Source: Riptortus pedestris (Eukaryota > Arthropoda > Insecta > Hemiptera > Alydidae). From it: a DNA stretch of 64,000 bases. Location: NCBI GenBank assembly GCA_019009955.1, contig CM032232.1, forward strand, positions 142,484,501 through 142,548,500. The letters are read 5' to 3'. Below, one piece after another: positions 1-10,740 of this stretch. Under the pieces are notes generated by a model. It searched no databases, had not been told where the DNA came from, and saw only the letters and a program-made list of their open reading frames with translations. The first letter of the stretch is position 1; every line of letters begins with the position of its first letter. The translations under genes and the position numbers were made by a program.

Positions 1-331
1 ATTAATACGATATAACACTAATCAAAAACAAGATTTTCTTTTGTTTAAGTGTACCTCTTTCTTAGAAGGTTATCTTGTGGTTATGGGGACATGATGAATG
101 TTTAATGTATGGATTGTTTTACGTTATGTTATTATGTAAGTTAATAAAGAGAGATGAACATATGTGTGTTTCATTTAATACAACTGATATATTTCAAAAT
201 GCCATAATTACTAAATAACTAAACAATAATACGAGCAAAACAAACTAATATAATGTATATAATGAAATGAATGAATTAAAATAATAAACAGCTGATTTTG
301 CGGCCCTAGGGCGAAATATTCATTTTCGGCC
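1..331. other. AT-rich stretch, no gene seen
   Basis: No coding potential or recognised repeat. A 13-bp palindromic motif CGGCCCTAGGGCG occurs twice at its right edge (301-313 and 327-339). Confidence 0.5.
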
Positions 332-880
332 CTAGGGCGGCGAAGTGTAGCTTTCGGACCGCAAATTAGGTGTGTAAAACAGGTGATTACATCGTAGTAT
401 GGTGAAAACGTATTCCCTTTTTAGAAGGATAATTGAATGACTTAGGATCATATACTCTATATAATATATGATAGAGGAGCAGTGAGATTTCTGCTGGGAA
501 TCTGGTACAAGAACTACCCGACTAACTATGGATGCTATTTTATTCAAAATAAAAAGAAGTGTGCTTGGTAAATCTCCTTGCGGGATTCCGTTTTGGATGA
601 ACTTTTCTTCTTTTCAGAGTATAGGGAGGATAAAATGACTTAGAGTCATATGTAGTTTATAATATATAATAGAGGAGGGGTGTTATTTCAGTAGCGAATC
701 TGGATTAGAACTATCCAACTAACTATGGATGCCATTTTATCCAAAATAAAAAGAAGTGGGCCTAGTAAGTCTCCTTGCGGGACGCCCTTTATGAGCAAAC
801 GTTTTTCTGTTGAGAGGGAGGATGGAATGACTTAGGACCCTATATAGTATATAATATATAATAGAGAAGGGGTGAGATAG
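332..880 (-). pseudogene. Tandemly duplicated LINE reverse-transcriptase scrap
   Basis: On the minus strand two units, 197 bp apart, each encode the RT domain-4 signature: NGIPQGDLPSTLLFIL near 590-545 and GVPQGDLLGPLLFIL near 790-740. This motif (GxPQG followed by SPLLF-like residues) is the conserved block just before the YADD box of non-LTR reverse transcriptases. No YADD box follows, frames are broken, and a third partial unit lies at 820-880. The sequence is therefore a short satellite built from a LINE fragment, not a functional gene. The family of LINE cannot be named from so little. Confidence 0.7.
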
Positions 881-1337
881 TGGGGGGGATATAGATTAGT
901 AATTGTAGCTGGTAGTATGAGAGAAAAAAGGGGCGGAAGACGCTGTAGAGGCTCGTGCCCCGCTCCCCTTCTGTTCGTCAGCTGACGCATGTCTCTAACT
1001 CTCTCTCTCTCTCACTTTCTTTCTCTCTCTGTATCTGTCTCTCTTTCTCCCATGGCGCTATTTATCTACAGCGATAGATTGACGTCTGCTCTGGCTTACA
1101 CCTCGCTCCCCTGCCTCATCACACTCCACTACTAGGCCCTATAGCTTCCATCCTTTATATAAATTAAGGGTCGCTAGAAGCATTTTATAAGTTGTCACAC
1201 CTTTTAATTTTCCATGTTGTACTTGACTTTTCTAGATCCATTTGGCTGGTGCTTGAACTTGACCTAACATCCCAGTTGCTGTGTTGTTTTCTTTAGTGCC
1301 TGCTATTTTCAGATTTAACTTAAGGGAGGGGAACCCT
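881..1337. other. Unassigned stretch with CT-rich tract
   Basis: No gene seen. A (CT)n-like pyrimidine tract covers about 990-1050. Confidence 0.4.
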
Positions 1338-1377
1338 GATCCTACGGAGTAGATGACAAAAATAAGCTGCGTTCAAT

Positions 1378-1425
<48 letters not shown>

Positions 1426-1695
1426 TGTTACCCGTCTAGTGGTTGCAATTTTTATTTGATCATTACCGAACTAGATATATAAGTAATTCATACAAAATTA
1501 AAGGTCAAGTTCGTTAACTGCTAATTTGAACCGGGGGAAGGGGGTAAAAAAAGTGAAGAATTTCGAAAATTCTAAATATCTCCGTTATTATTACATCATA
1601 TCGAAAACTTGTATAGAACTATCTTTAATGCAAATGTAATTGACTATAAATATAGTTACATAACTATTTTCTCTAATATGAATATTAACCTTCCT
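1338..1695 (-). mobile_element. HINE fragment, minus
   Basis: Contains the HINE block GATCCTAC..AGATGAC..AAAAT, a (TA)n run at 1380-1421, the CTAGYGGT..GCAATTTTT block and the ATATCTCCGTTATTA block in the usual order. The 3' palindrome and the 5' end are both missing. Confidence 0.8.
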
Positions 1696-1783
1696 TAAAC
1701 TTCAACCACCCAAGTGTTCTGTCAGAGTATCTTCTGGATCATCCCAGGCTCCCAGAACGCCTTCCCTTGCATGTAGTCTAGCG
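1690..1783 (-). pseudogene. Gypsy integrase C-terminal tail, distal half
   Basis: Minus-strand continuation of the reading frame at 4291-4467, separated by the hAT element. The residues WEPGMIQKIL resemble the W-x-P-G-x-[IV] block in the small C-terminal beta-barrel of Ty3/Gypsy integrases. A stop codon follows, so it is dead. Confidence 0.5.
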
Positions 1784-1989
1784 CAGGGGTGAGCAATCTT
1801 TTTAATCAACGGGCCAATTTAAATTTTAAATTTTTTTGGTTTTTTATAAAGTAACACATTGATATTTTAGAAAACTTTATTTATTATAAACATTAGAATA
1901 GAAAAATATAAAAAAAAGTAAAGATTTCATTTACAAATTTTAATACAAAATAAAAAAAAATAACAATAAAATTACAGAAAAAAGAATTT

Positions 1990-3900
1990 ACTTTAAATGT
2001 TTAATCAGACTTTTGGCACTGTTTTTTCGGTATAAGCTAATCAATATCACACGGAATTGATGAAGTAGCTACACGTATGCAACTTTCTAATGGCGCATCA
2101 ATCAGTCTAGATAGGAGGTCATTTTTGATTAATTTCATGGTCGAAAATATTGTTCGTGAACACACCTACTTCCGAACAGAGGCATCAATTGCTTTGCTTT
2201 TTCGTCAAAAGCGGACATTTCTCAGGGCTCACATTCGTTTTTTAAAAATTTTGATCTTTTCTGAGAAAAATACATTTTTTAAATCGGTATTATTCTGCAT
2301 GTCAATCACTTCCATTTGAAAGTCTTCGGGAACTGAATCCACAGCGATATTAAATGGCGAGGAAAACATTTTCATGGAAACCGCTGTCTATATATTGTGC
2401 GTATTTTTAATAAGTAGTAACCTTTTCTTTTTTATAAATGTGGAAAGTGAGACTGATGCTGTTTCAACAATTTTAATTTGCGCTCAAAGCACTGAATTTC
2501 ATCATGCGAATTGTAAATAAACTGTCCTTTGCCTTGAAGTTCCACATTAAGATCATTGAGATGCTGCGTTGTGTCGATAAGAAACCCAAAATCGCACATC
2601 CATTCTTTATTACCAAAAGGAGGAAAGGCATATCCTTTCATGGGGTTCAGGTTCGCTATGCGAGTTAAGGCATTGGTCTTAATCTCGCCTGGTAGAAGTA
2701 GAGTGGTGGGTTCGATTCCCGCCCTGGGCAGTAGAAATTTATTTAGCGATGGACTCATTAAATAAAGTCCTTAGGCCCACCCTGGCTAGAAAAGGGTGGT
2801 AGCCTGTAGATAACCCGTCCCGATTAGCCGTAGTAGCATAAAGTGGACGTAAATAGTAATAAACAAACATTTCTTTTCATATCCAAGAACAATTGTATTT
2901 CACATTTTAAGTTGTATACTCTTTTTAGCATTGCACCTCTACTAAGCCAACGTACTTCGGTATTGAAACCCACGACGCCATATTAAGTTTCTAAATCTTT
3001 CAATAATTCTTTAAATTCAAGGTGATTTAACGCGCGCAACTTTATAAAAATGATTAGTTTAATTTTTGGTACTGTTGGCAAACTTAATCTTTTCTCACAC
3101 AAATTTTCCTGGTCAATTATGCAGTGGTTAACGAATATTTCCCTTCCTGTGACCTTCTTAATGTCTTGAAATAGCCTTCCTGACCCTTCTATCAGAAAGC
3201 TTGACATTGCTCGTGCTCCATCTGTCGATATACTGTCGATAAATTGATAAATTTTCCAAAAAAGACTTTAGTTTATCCTACCAGTCTTTGCCGGTTGTAG
3301 TCCCTTGCATTGGAATCAGTGAACACAATTCTTTGGTAATATTAAATTTGGTGTCTCTCATTATGTGCCAAAGAACAGTATTCGAATTTTGCAATGCGTT
3401 TACGAAGCGTTGTTGCTGTGTTCTCGGACAAGTCTTTAATTCTCCTTGCAATGGTGAATCTTGATAAACTTATGCTCGAAATAATATTTATTTTATCAGG
3501 AAATGCTATTTCTGCAACAGCAGCCAGACATTCTTTTATCATCTCTCCATCCGCAGAGGGTTTAATTTTTTCTTGCCAGTATTTGACTGACAATAAAACT
3601 AGCCTTAACTGCTGTATTTGATAAATTAGGTTGATTTTTAAAAATGATCTGTTGTTTTCCCAAGTTTTTCTCCATTTGATTAAACTTATCTTTCCGGTGT
3701 TGTCCGGTTAATTTTTTATATTGTTGTTCATGTTTTGTATCCTAATGCCTATGTACGTTATATTCTTTTAATGTCGACACAGACTCTGAGCATATTAAGA
3801 ATACTGCTTTATCTTTGAGGAAAGTGAAGAAATAATCAAATTTACATATTTCTTGGTATTGCCTGTGCTTCCGTGTTTTCATTTGCTTCTCCGACATGAT
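1990..3900 (-). pseudogene. hAT transposase pseudogene (GTF2IRD2/ZBED-like)
   Basis: Minus-strand pieces follow the order of the GTF2IRD2/EPM2AIP1-like hAT transposase family. N-terminal block near 3900-3660 includes NVHRH, TKHEQQYKKLTGQ and KDKFNQ. Middle block at 3593-3342 has KPSADGEMIKECL and SLSRFTIARRIKDLS. Next is 3320-2983 with TTTGKD, then IYRQYIDRWSTSN read out of frame, then SFLIEGSGRLFQ and LNHLEFKELLKDLE. The block at 2640-2432 has DFGFLIDTTQHLNDLNVELQGK. The C-terminal dimerisation region at about 2400-1990 has PFNIAVDSVPEDFQMEVIDM. Several frameshifts and stops and one SINE insertion make it inactive. Family assignment rests on recognised motif order; exact subfamily is inferred. 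Confidence 0.85.
2642..2872 (+). mobile_element. tRNA-derived SINE, full length, inside hAT
   Basis: Begins GGGGTTCAGG, has an A-box-like GCGAGTTAAGGC and B box GGTTCGATTCC at about 2708-2718. It continues with the family body CACCCTGGCTAG..GGGTGGTA..ACCCGTCCCGATTAG and ends in an A/T-rich tail. Near-matching direct repeats CCTTTCAT (2634-2641) and CTTTTCAT (2873-2880) are the likely target duplication. It splits the hAT transposase remnant, so it is younger than the hAT insertion. Confidence 0.88.
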
Positions 3901-4290
3901 ATTATGGATTAAAAATTTGAAAGTTAAAACAATTTGTAGGAAAAATTAATTTTGAATAAAAAAACTCTGATATCAACTTTTTGCATTAATATTGCACTCA
4001 CGCCTTTCAAGAAACACAAGAATTTCTAATTTTGCTAGTTAACAGCTTACCAGACTTATTGTGGGACAGAGGCAAACACAAACAAGCACAGACGCGGCGC
4101 GTTCGTATTGAATGTTTGAACAAGTCGCCGACAAGTAAGTAACTCCTCTCAAAAAATTGATTCGGTTTAGTATGTACTGCCATTAAATTATAATTAATTT
4201 TTTACAATATATTGATATGAGAAAGTTGATAAAATAAATTCAATTTTATAAATGCTTGGCGGGCCGCATAAACATGCACACTCGCCCCTG

Positions 4291-4467
4291 CTCTAGCTCG
4301 TAGACTAACTCCTTTGGCCTGAAATATTTTACGGTATTTGGTCTCCCTTCTTCCACCAATTTCCTCTTGTTCTCTTTCATATTCTTGTATCCCATCCTCA
4401 TCACCTCTGTTATGTTTACAAATGACTTATTTATAATGGAATAGACACTTTCTACTTTTAACAACAA
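4291..4467 (-). pseudogene. Gypsy integrase C-terminal tail, proximal half
   Basis: Minus-strand residues KNMKENKRKLVEEGRPN and FRPKELVYELE match the helix plus beta-strand start of Ty3/Gypsy integrase C-terminal domains, where a basic helix is followed by hydrophobic-acidic-LVY. The frame is cut by the hAT element and resumes at 1783. No catalytic core is present here. Confidence is limited by length. Confidence 0.5.
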
Positions 4468-4587
4468 ACCTTATATTAATAGCATGTTTTCTTATATCTC
4501 TCTCAACCTACAACACATATCATCTCCCAAACATCTGATCTACAACATGGCGGCACCCGCTGGAGGATCTAACGATCTCGCATATGT
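4468..4587. other. Short unassigned stretch
   Basis: No gene or repeat recognised. Confidence 0.3.
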
Positions 4588-4850
4588 CCATACTTTATTA
4601 TTATTATTATTATTTATTTATTTGGGGCTTCGCAGCTGTGGCTATGTTGCTTCGGGGAAAAAACTGTATAAAATTAAAAAAAAACGAAACAAAATTAATT
4701 TAAACAAACATAAAACAACATAACAGAAATGTAACATGAAAATTAGAAAAGTAACACGAAAAAGAAATGGAACACAAAAATACAAAAAATGGAAAACAAA
4801 AACCGAAATTGAACACAAAAACAGAATTTTTGTTATTATTATTATAATTC
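4588..4850 (-). mobile_element. LINE 3' tail, 5'-truncated, minus
   Basis: Read on the minus strand it ends GCAACATAGCCACAGCTGCG AAGCCCC then (AAATA)n(ATA)n, a typical non-LTR tail. Upstream of that lies a loose minisatellite of GAACACAAAA-type units (on plus). The same module occurs at 30870-31801, so this is a dispersed LINE 3' UTR. No coding part remains. Confidence 0.65.
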
Positions 4851-5069
4851 TTTATTAGATAATAACTTTATTTGTTAAACAAAGCTAGAAATAACATTTT
4901 ACACTGCTTTTACTTTGCCATGCCTTACTAGACTAAGAAAGCCTGGGAATCAAGTAGATAGCACGGATTTAACAAAGTAATGTTTGAAAACGAAAGAAAT
5001 TAGTACAAAATACTTTCTTTCTTAAGCGGCTTACGTTGGCTGGAAAGTTTGGTTAGCCGCTGGTTGCAT
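4851..5069. other. Unassigned stretch
   Basis: No gene seen. Confidence 0.3.
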
Positions 5070-6028
5070 GAGATTTCCGCTATGGAAAATCAGCTATTGA
5101 GGTTGCACTCATGGCACGATTTACGATAAATTTCCTCAAATGTCCATCGATCCTACCCAGGACATGACGCATATGAGGTCCGTTCCAAATGCCATATATA
5201 TATATTTTTCCGTTGACGCAGTAACGGTCACCAAACTCGAAATTTAAAAGTTTGTTAACGACTAAAATCAGATCAGGGGAGATTATTATACATAAAATCG
5301 AAAAATTGTATAGAGCCAATTCTATTTCAAATTTTATTACTTTTAAATGTTGTTCTATACACATTTTCTCTAAAAGGAAACGTTAGCCGAGATATTTGTA
5401 CTTTTTAGTTTTTAGACCTCAGTAAACCCCCACTCCTACACATGCCATATTAACAATAAGCAGTTGTATCATGAACCTCTTTGCTCTAAGGTTTAATACC
5501 AAATATTGTTTTTATGAGACCTTTATTTGCGAGATACATGCAAATTCGTTGTGCGACAACGCCATCAGTTTAAACTATAAGTTCTTATACGAAAATGTTT
5601 ATTTGATCTATAATATACTTTATATTTAACCTTTTTAGTCAACACGAAACACCATATTTGTTATTGGCTGAAGTCGGACAAGGAATAGGGAGTTTTTAGA
5701 AGGAGCGATTTGAAAATTCAGAGTTACTATGAGTTAGATCGAATAATGTTATAGAAACAATCTAGAGGAACAACTCAGTACAACTTTTGACGGACTTGAA
5801 GATGGTGCCATCGCATCTATAGCACAATGCCAGCTGTACTCGACCATCAGCCAGTGACGACGGTCTCCACCGATAGCTATGACAACAGTATCATTTATAT
5901 TGGCGGTTCTAATCCTTTATACCAACCTTGAGGAATGTTGATTCTCTACAATCATTTCTCTAGGCATTTTTTCTTGACTCAAATATTAAGCGAGTAATTC
6001 TTACTTTCCGAAATATGTTGTGAGATGA
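5070..6028 (-). mobile_element. HINE-B, diverged, minus
   Basis: Starts at a decayed 3' palindrome (AGATTTCCGCTATGGAAAATC), then the CAGCTATTGAGG, GTCCATCGATCC and GAGGTCCGTTC blocks. It contains both internal modules of the long form: first with AATTGTATAGAGCC, second at 5610-5770 with TTATAGAAACAATC. An unrelated insert of roughly 160 bp sits at 5765-5930. The 5' terminus is lost. Confidence 0.8.
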
Positions 6029-6727
6029 GATCATTATTATTTGCAGATTTCCAAATGTCCGTCCAAATAAGTAAAGTGAGGACCGTTCAAAATGATATAT
6101 ATATACATTTTTCAGTAAAAGAACAGTCAATGTTTTTTGTCAACAGCTGTCAATGTTTTTTGGTCGTTACCAAACTCGATATTCGTAAAAACTTAACGTT
6201 TTATGAAAAAATAAAAATTAAGTTTGTTAACGGCTGAAATCGGACCGGAGGGGGGGGGGTTTAGAGGGGGAGATTTCTAAAATTATTAATATCTCCGTTA
6301 ATATGTGTCGGATCGAAAAATTGTATAGTATCAATCTTATTGCGAATGTAATGTTCTATACATGATGTTATGTACATTTCTTCAATATCTTGATTATTAA
6401 CTGAGATATTTGCATTTTCACCAAGAGACGTTATTATGTGTTAAATCGAAAAATTGTATAGAGCCATTCTTATTTTAAACTTAATTACCCATAAATATTG
6501 TTATATACATATTTTCCCTAAAATGGATATTAGCCAAGATATTTGGATTTTTTAGTTTTCAGACCTCAGTAAACCCCCACTCCTAGTTTTGCCATATTAA
6601 CAATAAGTTGTTTTATCATGAATCTCCTTATTCTAAGCTTAAATGACAAATATAGTTTTCAACAGACCTTTATTATGCGACATACATGCAAATTTGTTGT
6701 GTGATTGACGTCATCAATTATGATTAT
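6029..6727 (-). mobile_element. HINE-B fragment, minus
   Basis: Contains partial 3' end (GCAGATTTCC, AAATGTCCGTCC), a short (TA)n, GGACCG plus G9 tract, ATATCTCCGTTAATATG, TTCAG..CAGTAAACCCCCACTCCTA and the CATACATGCAAAT block. It abuts the 3' end of the next element. Confidence 0.8.
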
Positions 6728-6861
6728 TAGCAGATTTCCCTTAAGGGAAGTCAGCTATTGAGGTTGTACTCATGACGCGATTTTCAAAACTTTTCTTCAA
6801 ATGTCCATCGATCCTACCCAGTAGATGACGAAAATGAGGTCCGTTCAAAATTATATATATG

Positions 6862-6932
<71 letters not shown>

Positions 6933-7190
6933 GTTGGATCGAAAACTTGTATTGAACTAATCTTATTGCAAATTAAATTTACTATAAATATATTTATATA
7001 CATTTATTCTCTATCTTGAATATTATCTGAGGTATTTGCATTTTTCGGTTTTCAGCCTTCAGCCAACCTCCACATCTACTCATGTTATATAAACAATACT
7101 CTATTATATAATAAACCGCATTATTCGAAGCTTAAATACCGAATATTGTATTCAAGAAACCTTTATTATACGAGATACATGAAAATATGT

Positions 7191-7383
7191 CTATCTTGAA
7201 TATTTGCATTTTATTGAGCCTAACAGACATGATGAGATCGGCTAACTTCGGTTGCAGTCGTGAGTTTCCGGCTAGCTAGTTCGGCCGTTTCAGTAACTGT
7301 TCGGATCTCCTGAAATTTCTCTATTCTAAAACATCACGTGGGAAATCTGCTTAGTTCACACAACCCCTGCGTGGCGGTCTTTA
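7191..7383 (-). mobile_element. HINE-A 5' end fragment, nested in HINE-B
   Basis: Ends on the right with CACGTGGGAAATCTGCTTAG and CCCCTGCGTGGCGG, the 5' terminus of HINE-A read on minus. Its 3' half is missing. Confidence 0.75.
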
Positions 7384-7535
7384 TTTCTTCTACGGGGATA
7401 TTTATTTGATCCATACCATGCTGGATATTTAACAGCCAACACTAAAGTCCATATTTGTTATTGTCTGAAGTTGGACTAGGCCTAGGGGTAGAGAGGGGAG
7501 GGAGAACCGATCTTGTTAAACTATTGATGTTATAA

Positions 7536-8200
7536 ACTGCTCAAAAATGAATAGGGATATTAGTAGGTTGGTAGGTTTTGTGGTATTTATGGGGCCTAGC
7601 ATTTTTTTTAATTATAAATATCATTAATATTCAATAGAAATTATTGTCTTTTCCCCCCATAAAAAAGTTATTTAATTAGGATCGATTTAATTAAAATTAA
7701 TAGGATAAGAAAAAAAGTCCGTCACGCAGGGGCTGTGTAAACTAAGCAGATATCCCACGTGAAGTTTTACAATAGAGAAATCTGTCCAATAACATGTGTA
7801 GTAAGTAGTAAGGGATCACTAAACTTATACACGAGGGGCGAATAGTTACGAAAACGGCCGCCAGAGCTCTCTTCGGAAAGTACCAAACAGCTCACTCCTG
7901 CCGACCAATGCAGAATACAAATGCAAATATCTCGGTTAATATTCAAGATACAGAATAAATGTATATAACAATATTTATAGTAAATTTAATTTGCAATAAG
8001 ATTGATTCTATACAAATTAACGATCCGACGCATAATAAAGGAGATATTTTGAATTTTCCGAAAATCCCCCCTCTAAACCCCCCCTCCCACTGGTCCGATT
8101 TCAGCAGTTAACGAACTTGATCTTCCTTTTTACATAAAACGATTAAATTCCGAGGCTGGTAACGATCAAACAAAAATTGCGACCGCTAGAGCGTTAACAG

Positions 8201-8275
<75 letters not shown>

Positions 8276-8439
8276 TATAAAATTTTGAACGGACCTCATT
8301 TTCGTCATCTCCTGGGTAGGATCGATGGACATTTGAAGAAATTTTTCGAAACTCGCGTCATGAGTACGACCTCAATAGCTGATTTCCATTAAGGGAAATC
8401 TGCTAAAATAAACAATATCCCTATTCATTTTTGAGCAGT
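7536..8439 (+). mobile_element. TA-flanked MITE with nested HINE-A
   Basis: Terminal inverted repeats (A)CTGCTCAAAAATGAATAGGG at 7536 and its exact inverse ending at 8439. A second copy at 22042-22942 has the same ends and clean TA flanks, so the family fits the Tc1/mariner pattern. No transposase is present. Without the nested HINE it is about 215 bp. It lies inside the HINE-B at 6728-8594. Confidence 0.85.
7718..8406 (+). mobile_element. HINE-A, complete, plus
   Basis: Starts GTCCGTCACGCAGGGGCTGT in an A run and ends with AAGGGAAATC then TGCTAA. It has the (TA)n at 8204-8242 followed by (GATA)n. It is nested in the MITE and therefore younger than it. Confidence 0.92.
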
Positions 8440-8594
8440 AAATAATTGCTGATCTATGCATGTTTTTCGTAACTCAAGTATTAAGCGAGTAATTCGTACA
8501 TTCGGTTTTTCAGTCAAAATATGTCCTGAGATATGTAATGTGTCGTACCAGAATGAGTAAAGTCTACTCAGTTTACACAGATCTTGTGTGAGGG

Positions 8595-9106
8595 ACTTTT
8601 TTAAAATGGTGAATGATAAGAGTTATTTCATATGTATATATAACTGTTATGCGTTATCTGGCATGAGCCGTTATGTTATGACATGCTATTTACCTACCCT
8701 CGTTACCCTGAACAGGTAGTTCTTGCTTCTCCCCTGAGCATGAACCTCCCGGTTGATAAAAACACGCAGCCACCCACGACCCGGCAGCTATCAGAGTATA
8801 AACACTCGCTCTAGAGGACATCTAGTTAGTTAATGGCTCCGCTGGAGGAAGCAGTTATGGGACATTTTATTCATGAGAAATTCATTTTCCCCCTGTATAC
8901 CTGAGCTACTCCTCTGGGTGGCCTCTTCCGATAAAAACCCAACTCAATGTTGATGAGACTTTAATAAATCGCGTGGGAGACTCTGGAGGTTCTACCTGCA
9001 TTCGGGAAATGCTCTCATGAACTACGGACCTCTCCCCTTTCAGTGTTTCCGCACTGTGAATACATTGAGGAGCAATTTTCCGCCTCTGATGAACTGAACT
9101 TTATCT
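8595..9106. other. Unassigned stretch, moderate GC
   Basis: About 500 bp of lower-AT sequence with no long reading frame and no recognised repeat. Its composition differs from the surrounding HINEs and it may be older unique sequence. Confidence 0.4.
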
Positions 9107-9236
9107 CGAATGATAGTAGAGGGTTGGCATTGGCTAAAAATTCTCAATTCTTCAAATAGAGGAGTTTATTTATTATGCTTATAGTTTGTAGTCAAGATGT
9201 AATTTTAGCAGATTTTCCTTAAGGGAGATCCCCCCC

Positions 9237-9279
<43 letters not shown>

Positions 9280-9475
9280 TGATACCGTTCTAGCGGTCGT
9301 AATTATTTTTTGACCGTTACCAAACTCGGTATTTAATCGTTTTATGTAAAAAGAAAGTTCGCTAATGACGAACTATCAGCTATTGCCCGAAACTATCAGC
9401 GTTATAAATAAACTCCACTATTTGAAGAATTGAGACTTTATAGCCGGTACCCAACCATCCTCTACTATCATTCAA
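9107..9475. repeat. Fold-back inverted repeat interrupted by a HINE
   Basis: The left arm 9108-9172 (GAATGATAGTAGAG..AATTCTTCAAATAG) is the inverse of the right arm 9397-9473 (CTATTTGAAGAATTG..CTCTACTATCATTC). A HINE-A fragment fills the centre. This looks like a fold-back or MITE whose loop was hit. Confidence 0.75.
9205..9390 (-). mobile_element. HINE-A fragment, minus
   Basis: Starts TTAGCAGATTTTCCTTAAGG, jumps directly to C9 and (AT)n, then has CTAGCGGTCGTAATT and GTTACCAAACTCG. It ends at AGAAAGTTCG, so the 5' half and part of the 3' region are deleted. Confidence 0.8.
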
Positions 9476-9601
9476 TAATTAACGGCTAACCAACAGCTGA
9501 TAAACAATGAATTATATCTCATTACATGTTAATTGGAATTATAAAGGGGTCATTGAACAACAAACAAAGATCGCGTAACTGCTCAGAGTTCTATTTAAAA
9601 A

Positions 9602-10025
9602 GTCCGTCACGCTGGGGCTGCGTAAACTAAGCAGATTTCCCACGTGAAGCTATACAATAGAGAAATCTGTATACGAGAGCCGAACAGTTAGGGCCGAACT
9701 AGCTTTTGGCCTGAAATGTTCGTTATCGGCTCACATTTAATAAAAAGCAAATACCTCGGTTAATATTGAAGATAGAGAATACATGTATAGAACAATATTT
9801 ATTGTAAATTTAATTTGCAATAAGATTGGTTTTATACAATTTTTTGATCCGACGTATGGTAACGGAGATATTTCGAATTTTCAAAAAACCTCCCCTTTAA
9901 CCCCCCCCCTCCCACTGGTCCGATTTAAGCCGTTAACGAACTTGATCTTTCTTTTTACATAAAACGACTAAATATCGAGTTTGGTAACGATTACATAATA
10001 ATTGCGACCGCTAGAGCGGTAACAG

Positions 10026-10065
<40 letters not shown>

Positions 10066-10189
10066 TTTTGAACGGACCTCATTTTCGTCATCTCCTGGGT
10101 AGGATCGATGGACATTTGAAGAAAAATTTCGAAAATCGCGTCATGTGTACAACCTCAATAGCTGATTTCCCTTATGGGAAGTCTGCTAA
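9602..10189 (+). mobile_element. HINE-A, complete, plus
   Basis: Starts GTCCGTCACGCTGGGGCTGC in an A run, has ATAACGGAGATATTTCG-type and CCCCCCCCTCCCAC blocks, (TA)n at 10030-10061, and ends GTCTGCTAA. The terminal palindrome carries one change (CTTATGGG). Confidence 0.92.
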
Positions 10190-10191
10190 AA

Positions 10192-10740
10192 CTCCGCTCC
10201 CCAGAGGCTCTAAAAACTAAGCAGATTTCCCACGCCCTGGTACCCTACTGATCTCATCTCACCATACATTCTCCATTTGTAATAAAAATCTGATAAGTAG
10301 AAGTAGGGTTTTTGTAAAAACTGAAAACAAGAATGTACGAATAACTCGATTTATAATTGATTTATGAAAACCTGTAGAAGAAATTGCAGAGCATCAATAG
10401 TATAACAAGATTAATTCTATAACATTTTTGGGTCCGGTCATAAAAACTAATATATTTTGAATTCTCCTCTTAATCCCCCCTATTCCTATTTCAACCAATA
10501 ACAAATTAGAACGTTGGTTTTGACTGAAATAATGAATAGATAAGGCAAACATCTTCGTACAAGAACGTAAAATCTTAATTTACGATGTCATCACGCAACG
10601 AATTTGCGTGTACATCGTATAATAAGGTTCTCTTGAAAAGAATATTTGGCATTTTGAATTTTCGAGCTCCTCTTATAACCCCCCCCCATTCCTTCCTCTG
10701 CATTTATCTGGTCTAGAAATATCTGTTCAAAAACAATATT
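10192..10740 (+). mobile_element. HINE-B fragment in tandem with previous HINE
   Basis: Begins CTCCGCTCCCCAGAGGC, a diverged HINE 5' end, only 2 bp after the preceding element, then ACTAAGCAGATTTCCCACG. It contains both B modules (10440-10500 and 10660-10690) and fades out without a 3' end. Confidence 0.8.

Larger units (their letters stand above)
1784..4290 (-). mobile_element. hAT DNA transposon, near complete (2507 bp)
   Basis: The ends are imperfect terminal inverted repeats: CAGGGGTGAG at 1784 and the inverse of CAGGGGCGAG at 4290, each followed within about 30 bp by a GGGCC block. They are flanked by 8-bp target duplications GTCTAGCG (1776-1783) and CTCTAGCT (4291-4298), which share the TCTAGC core and fit the hAT preference nTCTAGAn. 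The interior carries a broken transposase on the minus strand and a SINE at 2642-2872. It sits inside an older Gypsy integrase fragment: the frame reads on across the site when one duplication copy is kept. Confidence 0.9.
6728..8594 (-). mobile_element. HINE-B, minus, carrying two nested insertions
   Basis: The outer element starts TTAGCAGATTTCCCTTAAGG at 6728, has a long (TA)n at 6855-6931, and runs through the CATACATG block to 7190. It is then interrupted by a HINE-A 5' end fragment (about 7191-7383), resumes at TTCTACGGGGATATTTATTTG, is interrupted again by a MITE (7536-8439), and ends with GTCGTACCAG..TTTACACAG at about 8594. The two outer halves join in the order seen in other HINE-B copies. 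Confidence 0.8.

Noticed and set aside
2700..2730. tRNA gene from the B-box motif (also at 12340, 18550, 62205)
   Set aside because: The B box belongs to a tRNA-derived SINE with a shared non-tRNA body; no cloverleaf can be drawn.
6825..7019. Open frames rich in alternating I and Y across (TA)n runs (also at 13165-13353, 14737-14922, 46115-46312, 48247-48492, 61986-62258, 62716-63135)
   Set aside because: They are translations of the HINE microsatellite and its flanks, not proteins.
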